Part shown: positions 42,835-53,000 of the stretch, one piece after another
Layout: each line of letters begins with the position of its first letter
How positions within the stretch are numbered: position 1 is the stretch's first letter
Position numbers and translations under genes: made by a program
NCBI GenBank assembly: GCA_029948255.1
Contig: JALIZF010001681.1
Span: 146,001 to 210,000, forward strand
DNA: 64,000 nucleotides
Reading direction: 5' to 3'
From: Telmatactis stephensoni
Lineage: Eukaryota; Cnidaria; Anthozoa; Actiniaria; Isophelliidae
Notes under the pieces: generated by a model
Seen by the model: the letters and a program-made list of their open reading frames with translations, nothing else
What the model was told of the DNA's origin: nothing
Database searches by the model: none

Positions 42835-45800
42835 TTATCGAACGACTCCATTCTTGATAGGGGTAGTACAGATGCCTTTATCTGGTATTTTGAATGGGTC
42901 ACCCTTATAAGTAGGAATGCCTTCGTCATTGGTGGTGAAATCAGGGGCACATGTTTCCCAAACCTAAAAATTGCAGCAAATAATTTATTACTAAAACTGT
43001 AATACTGACAGCAAGACTGCTGATCCCCAGGGAGTTCATTATTGCTGGGTTTCATCCATTCCTCTGGGAATTCAGAAGACAATAGAGTGGTAGCCATGTT
43101 GGATGAACAAACAAGGGATGCTAATGAGAAATCTTTTGCTGAAATTCATCCAAGATGGCTGCTATGACGTCACATGCAACCCAAGAATAAATAAAGTAAG
43201 TAGTCATGCTTCATTGAAATAGGCAGTAACACAACTTTCCAATACCCAAGACGAGGACACTAAAGCATACTTGCCTTCTTCTTTGGGTTTAGTTGAGCAT
43301 CTGGAGTGCCTGGATAGGCATCAAATACAACTCTATCACCAGGTACTGCACCACTTGGAGGATTTACAATACGCCATTCATCACCACCCTTGGCACACAT
43401 CACCATTCCTTGGGACAAAATTCCACGCATCCTATTGATAAATACATAAATACTTTAATGAGTGGGTTATTTCATATTATTGTTAAAAACTTCATAAACC
43501 TTTCATTCAAATCAGAAATACATACTTGACTGGTTTGAGGTTGGCCATGACAACACACAATGCATCCTGATAGAATAAATAGATGAATTAATTTATTAAA
43601 AAAGGATAAAAAGAGAGAGGAATTTGTATAGGAAATCGCACGATCTTGAGTACAATTCGGAATTAATAGGTACGAGTAATGTTTTGAAAGTTCTCAAAAT
43701 AGGACGAGCCTTTAGGCGAGTCCTATTTGAGAGTTTTCAAAACATTACGAGTAACTATTAATTCTGAATTGTACGAGAAGATCGTGCGATTTTTTATTTA
43801 TAATACACTATCGTTGCCATAGCGACTTAATAGGTACTCTACAGAGTACAATTAACAATATAATTGTACTCCTCTCGTCCAATCAGAATCGAGTAATTTT
43901 GTATAGTGTATTATAAAAGGGAAGAAAGAGTGGGAGGAAGAAAATAAGAAATAGGGGACAGAAGCACGGAAGAAAGGAGAAGGAATTGAAAATTTAGGGA
44001 CGAGTACAAAAAGGAAGGATGTTATCAAAGGAAAAAGAAAGGGACAGGGGCAAATGTAAGAAAATGTAAAGAAAGAAGGAGAAAATCGAAGAAAATATAC
44101 TAACTTGTAACTCTTCCATTGGTATATTTCCAACAAGCCCACTGCAAATTGTTCTTGGAGTTTCTTCTCCAATATCAACTGTAATGACAATGTGTTCCAT
44201 TGTTGATGTTTGACTTAATACAAAAGTATACATTGTTTTAAAAAACTTACTTTCTTCAACAAAAAGAGTGTCAGCATCTGGATGCTTCTTGATAGCTGTG
44301 ATTTTACCAACTCTAAAGTTAAATCTTGAAGCATTGAGATTCTCTTCTTTCTTGGCTGAATTAAAAATCAAAAATACAGTGAAAACCTGCCTTATTGCTG
44401 CCTGTTAATATTGCCATCCTGCTTTTATAGACAGCTATTTTTGTCCCATAGATTGCTGTATTAACATGTGGTCTTCAGTGATAATCAGGCCCTTAGAACA
44501 ACCTACTGAACTGATCTATCTTCAGGGGGTGTACTTCGATCAAACTTCAATAATTAGAGTGACTTTTATTAACCCATGAAACAAAGTGTACAACAATACA
44601 GTGGAATCCCATCTTACTGCCACCCTGTTAATATGGGAACCAAGCTATATATTATGATCAGTTATTTTTGCTCAAGGGTGGCCATATTTATAGGATTTTA
44701 TGTACTGTACTGGTCTTTGTATCACTCATGCTAATCTACATTTATAAGAACATTGGTCTTCAATGACTTATAGTATGATAGATAATAGGCAACTACACTG
44801 TACATAAGTAGACTGATTGGCCAACAGTCACTCAGTCAGACAGACAGACAGACAGACAGGCAGGCAGACAGACAGGCAGGCAGGCAGGCAGGCAGACAGG
44901 CAGGCAGACAGACAGACAGACAGACAGGCAGACAGACAGACAGACAGTACCTTATGGTATGATAGATAATAGGGAACTACATAAGTAGACTGATTGGCCA
45001 ACCGTCAGACAGACAGACAGACAGACAGACAGGCAGGCAGGCAGGCAGGCAGGCAGACAGACAGACAGACAGACAGTACCTTGTTCTTTGGGAGCTTTTT
45101 CAGCTTTAGCTTTCTTCTCTGCCTTCTTCTTCTCTTGCTTGGGTTTCTCTTCAGGTTTCTTTTCACCATTTTGTGCTGGACTAGGTGTAGTAACAGGGGT
45201 AGCAATGGGTGTGGCAACAGGTGCCGACAAAGGCTTTGGTAGTGGTACTTGCTTCACTGGAAAATACAATTAAAAATACAAACTTCATCTTTACCACTGT
45301 TCACAAGTGCTCCTTTACTGAAAGTATTCACTAATTTACTGTCAGTGGTTTCTGCAGATTGTGCAGAATGACCATTAATTTTATGAAGGGTGTAAACTAC
45401 TTACATGGGCTTCCTGTGTGAATTCTGACACAGGTAACCCATCATTCACAGGGACACATTACCTCCATTTCTAACTTCCCAGTAAACAAGCTCCTTTTTC
45501 AGTTTGGCTGCTTCTTCTTTCAGCCTCTCATTTTCTCTTCTCAGTGACTCTACTTGTGCCTAAAAAATTAGAGATAGTCTATATCATGTATAGAATACAG
45601 TATTTTTGGCAGTAGATCTATTAACTGGCTTCTGGCTAGTACAAAATCCTGTCATATTTTCTTAATTAAATAATTTTACCTGTGAACTAGGTGTTTGCTG
45701 TTTATCTAGGATTAAAACAGAAAAAAATTATATAAGCTTATTTATATGCATATAAGCTTACTCTAGGTTCAAATAACACAATTATCGGTCAAATTTCATC

Positions 45801-46032
45801 AAAGTTGAGATTTACAAGTATGAAAAAGCACATTATGATGAACATCAATAAGTCCATCACTTATGAAAAAGAGATTTTAAGGCCCGACCTGTACCACAGT
45901 CAAAAATAATTGTGATATCTTACCAACTGCTTTCTGAAGACAATCGATGTGTTGTTTCAGTAATTCTACCATTTCTTCTGCCTCCACTGCACGTCGTTCA
46001 ACACGTTCAAGTACCTCATTACTCCCTACCAT
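42835..46032 (-). CDS. AIMP1: AIMP1 copy C (head-to-head with HDDC2)
   Basis: Exons 46032-45924 (ATG), 45705-45680, 45559-45463, 45256-45080, 44355-44251, 44178-44105, 43566-43526, 43431-43275 and 42963-42835 (TAA) join in phase to 304 residues. Intron 1 is only 218 bp, without the insertions found in A and B, so this copy probably keeps the ancestral 5' structure. The ATG context matches the usual AIMP1 N-terminus (MVGSNEVLERVE); upstream in-frame codons run through an intron. A splice acceptor at 46039/46040 implies a non-coding first exon near HDDC2. Exon 8 again has the GC donor GCAAGT. I take this as the parental gene. Confidence 0.95.
43622..43918. mobile_element. Hairpin element in an AIMP1-C intron
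   Basis: Same element as 35567-35862. It was present before the recent duplication and is absent from copy A. Confidence 0.8.
44826..45077. repeat. (ACAG)n/(GGCA)n microsatellite, AIMP1-C
   Basis: Counterpart of 36770-37029, with the same embedded unique block and about two fewer tetranucleotide units. Confidence 0.85.
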
Positions 46033-46407
46033 GACTCCTCTATAAAATAAAGGTTTAAAAGCCGAAAAAGAAAGATTAAAACTGCGAGCCAGACGAGAAG
46101 TGAACAAAATGCCGATCATCAATGTGACTGAGCCCACGATTCAAGTACAGCGGATGTTATAATACCATTCAAATTTTCAAAAGAATCTATTTTCTTTTGA
46201 AAATATAATTTTAGCAAATTATTTTTCAACAATTTCATCAAAGGAAGGCGTAGAAAATGAAAGTTTCCAAAGAAAAGTTTAAAAAAAGAAAAAAGGAAAT
46301 TAAATCGCACTGTAGGTTCTAGTCTCTTTCAGATACTCGGGGAACGCCTGGTTGATCTCTGCTTTCTCAGTGAAGAACCGGCTCATTAATTTTTATTTGA
46401 CGCAAAA
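46033..46407. promoter_or_regulatory. Bidirectional promoter region, AIMP1-C / HDDC2
   Basis: The start codons of AIMP1-C (46032, minus) and HDDC2 (46408, plus) are 375 bp apart in divergent orientation, so both transcripts must start within or near this interval. It contains the presumed AIMP1 5' non-coding exon. No TATA box was seen. The region is cut off by the older duplication breakpoint in copies A and B. Confidence 0.5.
46300..46386 (-). CDS. Small conserved ORF (28 codons) in the AIMP1-C 5' leader / HDDC2 divergent promoter
   Basis: An ATG-to-TAA frame beginning MSRFFTEKAE and ending ETRTYSAI lies 21 bp from the HDDC2 start codon on the opposite strand. The homologous stretch upstream of copies A and B (31818-31886 and 39875-39943) keeps the frame from EKAEINQ to the stop with about 2 base differences in about 70, while the following intron-like sequence differs more. 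That pattern hints at constraint. It could be an upstream ORF of AIMP1, part of a spliced exon, or chance; I do not recognise the peptide. Confidence 0.35.
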   Translation of the reverse strand: MSRFFTEKAEINQAFPEYLKETRTYSAI

Positions 46408-46974
46408 ATGAGTAATGTTTTAAAGTTTTTGACTTTAGTAGGTCAGCTAAAAGCCACAAAGCGTACAGGATGGGTACAACGAGGCGTTAAATCTCCAGAA
46501 AGTGTTTCAGATCACATGTACCGTATGTCAATCATTTGTTTTCTGCTTGGGAATCAAAGTGAAGACAGCCCAAAATTGAACAAAGATCATTGCATAAAGC
46601 TTGCCTTAGTTCACGACTTAGCAGAATGTATAGTAGGAGACCTTACTCCTTCTGATGGAGTCTCAAAAGGTGAAAAACATCGAAGAGAAAAGGAAGCCAT
46701 GGAAGAGTTAGCAACTTTAGCCGGTGGTGAAACAGGGAAAGAACTTTGCAACCTTTGGGAAGAGTATGAAAATCAATCAACAGCTGAAGCCAATTTTGTG
46801 AAAGACGTTGATCGATTTGAGATGATTTTACAAGCATTTGAGTATGAGAATGAAGAGAAACGTTCAAAATGGCTACAGGACTTTTATGATAGCACTAATG
46901 GAAAGTTTAAACACCCTATTGTGAAAAAATGGGTAGAAGACTTGTATAAACAGAGAAATAACAATGAGAGTTGA
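46408..46974 (+). CDS. HDDC2: HDDC2, HD-domain 5'-deoxynucleotidase, intronless
   Basis: The single open frame of 188 residues matches the whole HDDC2/YfbR family protein as I remember it. Members are metal-dependent HD phosphohydrolases acting on 5'-deoxynucleoside monophosphates. Visible motifs are LVGQLKxxxRTGWV, SPESVSDHMYRM (His36), LALVHDLAECIVGD (His69-Asp70), KHRREKEAME, LWEEYENQSTAEA and VKDVDRFEMILQA (Asp135), followed by LQDFYDSTNGKF. All four expected HD metal ligands are present. The gene has no introns here, while vertebrate HDDC2 has several, which suggests intron loss or a retrocopy; there is no poly-A tract after it. An AATAAA lies at 47032-47037. Its start is 21 bp from the opposite-strand small ORF. 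Confidence 0.95.
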   Translation: MSNVLKFLTLVGQLKATKRTGWVQRGVKSPESVSDHMYRMSIICFLLGNQSEDSPKLNKDHCIKLALVHDLAECIVGDLTPSDGVSKGEKHRREKEAMEELATLAGGETGKELCNLWEEYENQSTAEANFVKDVDRFEMILQAFEYENEEKRSKWLQDFYDSTNGKFKHPIVKKWVEDLYKQRNNNES

Positions 46975-47152
46975 TGAAGCACTGAAGATACTCTCTCAAT
47001 CCTCATTTGATAGTTTTATTAGTACAGTGGTAATAAAACAATGTTAAATCAATATGTTCAATTGACTTTGACAAATTTAACAGAGTAAATATCTGGCTCA
47101 TTTGACCATCAATATAGACCTCTTTATCAGTAGTTTTGTATGCAATACTGTA

Positions 47153-47363
47153 GTCCCCTTTACAGTTCCCTGGGCCATCTTGAAAGGTAGCCGTGCCTTT
47201 GCATCGAAGCAAGATGAACGGTGAGCATGCAATGATAGATACCTTTTTTTAACACCAAGGACAATTATTCACAGGTCTCTATCATTGCACACTCACTGTT
47301 GGTCTCGCTTCGATGTAAAGGCATGGCTACCTTTCAAGATGATGCAGAGAACTGTGAAGGGGA
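47153..47363. mobile_element. Foldback element downstream of HDDC2
   Basis: Inverted arms TCCCCTTTACAGTTCCC / AACTGTGAAGGGGA, CATCTTGAAAGGTAGCC / GGCTACCTTTCAAGATG and GCCTTTGCATCGAAGC / GCTTCGATGTAAAGGC give an almost continuous 210-bp hairpin with a small loop. Confidence 0.8.
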
Positions 47364-49380
47364 CAATTTAAGTGCCTATTTCGATATTCAGACCATGTGA
47401 CATTCTCTTGAGAATTATTGCTCTTTTATGATGATGTTAAAATATTTACTAATTACATGTTAAAAAATCTGACAACTCCCAAGGGTGGCATAACATAGTC
47501 TGAAATGGACTCAACAAACAACAAAGGTAAAGTGGTCTATTAATTACCCCAGGGTGGGGATTTTGACCAAAATTATTCTAAAATATCAATGCCAGTCCCA
47601 CCCTCAGGAACCAGTGGTATTATTGTCACTCCTTTCTCACTCCTAAATAAATATCCCTGTGAATGTTGTCTGTTGGAACTTGATCTCAAAGGAACCTGAT
47701 GGATCTACCTCAAATTAAGTCAGCATCTGGTATTTGTAGACAAATTACAATAATAAATGAAGGGTTCCCTGTGAAAATGAGCTAAGTGACTTTTTGGTGG
47801 ATGTCTTGAAATATATTTTTCCAGCATAGGAAAGTTAATTATACCATTTTATACCATTGATAAAATATCATCAGTCACTAATAGGCCGTTTTCACATGGA
47901 ACCCTTCATATATTGTTAAAATGCTGTGATAAATGTTGCTTCTTGAACATGTACTAACAGACAACATTCCCAAAGGAATTTTTTCTGGAAACTCATGAGA
48001 ATTAAAAGAGTTAGAGAATTATTATACCCCTGGGTTACCTAGGATGGCCACCCTCTTACCCTCTCCTCTAGCTCAACAGTAAATGACAAAGAGCCAATTT
48101 ATTGTTCAATTTGTTTATTTCTAAGACAATAAACCTATGATCTAGAGACAATCTCTACACCCATGACGTAGAGTGGCTCTAAAAGTATCTGATAGTGACT
48201 ACACGGGTGTATCCAGAATATTTCAAAGGGGGGGTCACACTTTCCATTTTCCACCAAAGGGGGGGTCACACTTCCAATTTCTCAATCTTTCTCCAGTCAG
48301 ATTCTTTTATTTCTATCATCTTTTTGTTTTCAAAGGGGGGTCACGGGCACCCTAGGACCCCCCTGGAAACGCCCCTGCTACATTACTGATTGCATGACTT
48401 GGCTATAGAGATGAGAGCATTTTGGTCCAATATGAGTTCTGGGAAAAATTCAAGATTTTCTATAATATAATTATATTGTACTAAAACGTACAATGCTATT
48501 TTGCTCCAGTTGTAGTAGCAAATGTGAGGTATACTTAGGTCTTTGAAATGTAAGTTTTGGAAATTGAGTAATTTGATATATATCAGTACAGCTCGGGTAG
48601 GACATGAGTAATTTGATATATCTCTCATCTGTACCCATGAAAAGGATTGTCAAAAAAAATTAAGTGGGTGGTGAATGAACTTTGGAAGATGGCCATTTTG
48701 GTTTTTAATTGGTTGATTTTTTTCACTTTTCCTGGCAACTTTCAGCCAGCACAAACCTCAAAGTAGCTGATCACTGGTTGCTGACGCTTGCACTTTTTGA
48801 TAACCATGCAAATGGATAAACTGAAATGTAGTCTAAACTTTTTAGGCAGTTTTTGGTTGCAGGGCAAAAAGCTTATCGCTCATCTATGTTTGTACTGTGC
48901 CTGAAAGGTTTAAACTGTATGAAAATGAAAGGAAGTGCAATTGCAGCAGCAGTATTCTAATGAGGTGTAACAGCTGGATTGCAAGTGAGGTCACAGCAGT
49001 CATCCATAGTTCGGTTGCACTTTAAAAGATTTCACCATTAGAGCCTGTTTGTTCATCCAGCATCACTACACCTACCACTTCTATATTTTTTGATTCTCGT
49101 GAGATCATGTGAAACCCACGAATAACTGACTACATGACTGTACCCCCATACTAAAAGATTATCCTGCAACACTGAGTAAACAATAAATTGTAACATAATC
49201 ACTAGAGAAACCAGGTATTAACATTGTTTAGTTGTGTAAATAAATTATAATTAGATGCATCTCACATGCCTCCCTTCATAGTTAAAACCTTCAAATAATA
49301 TTATAATATTATATTACTTTATCCAATGTTTTAAACTAAATTTATGAATACCATATTTTTGCAAGTTATGATAACCTTAT
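47364..49380. other. Intergenic, no gene recognised
   Basis: There are no convincing coding exons. At about 48200-48380 a repeat with TCAAAGGGGGGGTCACA motifs, ending CCCCCCTGGAAACGCCCCTG, resembles dispersed G-rich repeats common in marine invertebrates. The remainder shows nothing I can name. Confidence 0.5.
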
Positions 49381-49490
49381 GGGCCTGGTTGCTCGAAGAC
49401 CCATAAGTATACTAACCTAGGGTTAAGTCTAAAGAAAACCTTCTGATTTAACCCTGGGTTATCACTAACCCACTTTCAAGCAACCGGGCC
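49381..49490. mobile_element. GGGCCTGGTTGCTCGAA foldback repeat
   Basis: It begins GGGCCTGGTTGCTCGAAGA and ends TTTCAAGCAACCGGGCC, with inner inverted TAACCTAGGGTTA / TTAACCCTGGGTTA. It is a 110-bp MITE-like unit. A partial relative is at about 63110-63182. Confidence 0.7.
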
Positions 49491-50042
49491 ACAGTGTGCA
49501 AAATAGCCCAGCAAAACCTTTGGAGAATCAGAAGGACCCTTGTTCATCATTTTTGGACATGATGGAAGCAAACAAATATTATCTTCACGATTTCTTTCAT
49601 TAATTCAAAACTAATATATGTTGAGGTCTGAATTTGTCTGAATTGAGTAGTTAATTATAGTCTACAGTATGAACAGGATCTCCCCTGAGCTAGTTTATAG
49701 GTTATCAATATGTAGTTTAATATACCTGATGTTTCACTGACTTCTCTAATTAAAATAGTTTTCCATGCTTCTCCGCAAAGAGAATTGAAATACTGCAGTG
49801 AAGTAATTTATTTAATTATTGAATGAGGTCTTCACTCAATGTCAGAACATCCTATTTCCCTAATTGAGATAGTTTATATCAATCCATCCTATTTCACTAA
49901 TTGAGATAGTTTATATAGTTTAGTAAGAGTATCACCATAAGAACTCCTAAACTTGAGGTGGAATTTTCTGCTAAGGTTCCTAGAGTTTGTATAATAATAT
50001 TATTATTAGCAATTATTGCTTAGCCAGCAATAGCACCTTCCC

Positions 50043-53000
50043 TTATGTACTTGTCGAGAAGCTTTCAGGTGGTTTTTCAACTTCTAGGTGAGAGACTTGT
50101 GGCAATGGGCTGGTACTTCTTGTGACAGTTTTGACTTTCTGCATGTTTTGGTGTTTTAAGTCTGCTAATGCTAGTTGTAAATTTAATATATGGGATTCAA
50201 TAGACTGGTTTATCTTTTTTTGAGCATCATACTTTTCCTCCATTGCCTGCAGCAAAGAAAAAATGATAAAGTAAGAGTGACAATGGTAAGAGAGTAAATT
50301 TTGTATGAGTGTGAAACTGACTGTGCTTTGCAGTCACCATGTCAGTGCTGTGCTGTCTATAACAGGACAATTATACCTTCAATAAGGAGAAATGCGCTGC
50401 ATGGACACCCCCTCTTTTACATCATAATGAAAATGAGGGAAAAGCAGCAGGGAATTTAACATAAAGATCAACTTACTAATCTAATTAACAATATTACTGT
50501 TAATTACCTTGAGTTTTGCTTCATATATACCATTTAAACTTTCAGAAAATTTCTTCAGTTCTTTTATTTCAATTTCCTACAAAGTAAAGTAAAGTAAAAT
50601 AAAGTAAAGTAAAGTAAAGTAAAGTAAAGTAAAGTAAAGTAAAGTAAAGTAAAGTAAAGTAAAGTAAAGTAAAGTAAAGTAAAGTAAAGTAAAGTAAAGT
50701 AAAGTAAAGTAAAGTAAAGTAAAGTAAAATGAAATGAAATGAAATGAAATGAAATGAAATGAAATGAAATGAAATGAAATGAAATGAAATGAAATGAAAT
50801 AAAATAAAATGATGAATTTCTTTCCTAGAGCTACAGATTGAAATGATTTTATATGCTATCATATCAAGTAGAATTATTATTAGAAAACTACTATCAAACC
50901 TTTTTTGATAATAACATCTCAAGGTCAGCAATTTTGGAGTGTAAAGCTTCTATTTCAGCTTTCTGCTTCCTGACATTTTGCTTTGACACTAAAATAAAAA
51001 ATGCTTAATATATAAAATATGTTTCCAATATTCTTACTGCAATTTTCATAATAATGCGAACTCTGACCTTCAAACAGTCTATTGGAATTTGGTTTTTTGC
51101 TTCCGCCCACTTTAAACAAACAACCAAAAAATACTCATAAAGATCCCTAAAAACCCATCAAATGACTTAATAATATGATCTTTAGATGATGATCTGTAAC
51201 AGGGCTATTCCACATGAGAGTTGAAAAAAGCAAAAACAATTAAATGCTTAGTTTGCATCAAAAATGCATTTTAATATAGAAAAAAATTGTTAGGCATTTA
51301 AGAAAGATTAAGTCGGTGATGATAAGAATTATTCCTATATCAGGGGGAGTCCTCAATGTTGGCAATTGATGAAATTGACAAATTTGCTTAAAAAATTGGC
51401 CTTTTCTGTGAAGGAATTGTGTAAACTTTGAAAATATTTTTTGATGCAAAATCTTCTCTATTTGTGAATGAAATTAGCCTAATTGTGTCTCTGAAGAATG
51501 AAACTATGCATAAGCCAATTTAGTTTACTCAAAAGACCTAAATAGAGAGGGTTTTGATGGTATAGAAATACCATTCCCAAAAATGTCATGTCCGCAACAG
51601 TTTATTGTCACGTCCGCAACAAACTGTATTCCTAATAAATCCATAGAAACAAGCAATATCAATTATTTCACTTTGGATTTATATAGTGCAATTAGTATAG
51701 AGTTTAGACAGTATAAACACTTTTTTGAAAAGTTTCAAGTTCACAGGATTTTAGCTTTGTTCAAGAGTAACTTCAAACATGGTTGTTTTCCATGTCATGT
51801 CCGCAACACGTCATTTACACATTTTTTCTCTTAATATTCAAAAGTCAGCCAAAATGTTTTTATGCTAAAATCAAAGGGACAACCAGGAGTATTGATTGGA
51901 TGAATTTCATTTGATTTGAAAAACATTATCTGGGTTGAATAGCCATTTATTACACTAGGTATAACCTCTGAAAGTCACGTCCGCAACGTGGAATTGCCCA
52001 ACAGCTAAATATGATTTTGGTATTAGTTAAATCTACCAATTTTTGATTTTTAATTTTGATTGACGGAAGCTAATGTTTCAACGATATTAGAGGTTAACTT
52101 TATACCGTATTCAATAATTGAAGTTAACCTCCAATAGTTGAAACACTGGCTGAAAAATTGCCCAATCATGTACCCATGTATAATATTAATTTTGTTTACA
52201 AATATTGTAACTATGTTTTATGGCCAGAAAACTACACTTGAAAAGACCATACTAACTTTCTTGTATAAAATAACCCCTTAATACAGCCATTTCAGGACAG
52301 TTACTTTTGGCTTGTAGGTGGCCAATCAACGGGCTTCACAAATAAATTATTGGGCTCCACTGTATTACAGATAAACATCAGATCATGTCTGGTTGTACAA
52401 TTACCTGTTAATTCCTTTTGACAGGAGTGCAGCTGTAAATTAGCCTCAGGGTTTGCCTTTCCTTTCTGATGAGAAACTTTCTCAATCATGTCTTTATGAT
52501 GCTGGTTCATTTCTCCCATAATAACTAGTTCCCTTGTAAGCCTGTCTAACTCAGACCTAAGTTGCTGTTTCTCATCAAGTTTTGGTTGTACATGTTCAAG
52601 CTCTTGTTCTAGAGAAAATATCCTTGACTGCGCATGGTTCAATTGCTGCAAATAAAATGGAAAACAATCCAAATTTAGAGGCAGTTAATCATAATTCACT
52701 GAACAAATTTATGTGCCAACACTTGCTCTTTCAAAAGAATGGATGCAACTCTACAAAGAAAATTGCTACAATGATCTATTTCTCTCCAACTGAAATGAGC
52801 AGATTCAGGATTATCCTTTTGGGGGTAGTATTATCAACTGAAATAGGAAGCTATCCAGATGATCAAGAGCATATTTTGGAAAAGTATTCATAAGGACCCA
52901 AAGTTATCTCAGGAAGTTGAGTGCACACAGTCTTGCACCCCTCCCCTAAATCCACGACCCTGGTAGTAAGACTGGTCTTACCATATTCACATCGTTATAA

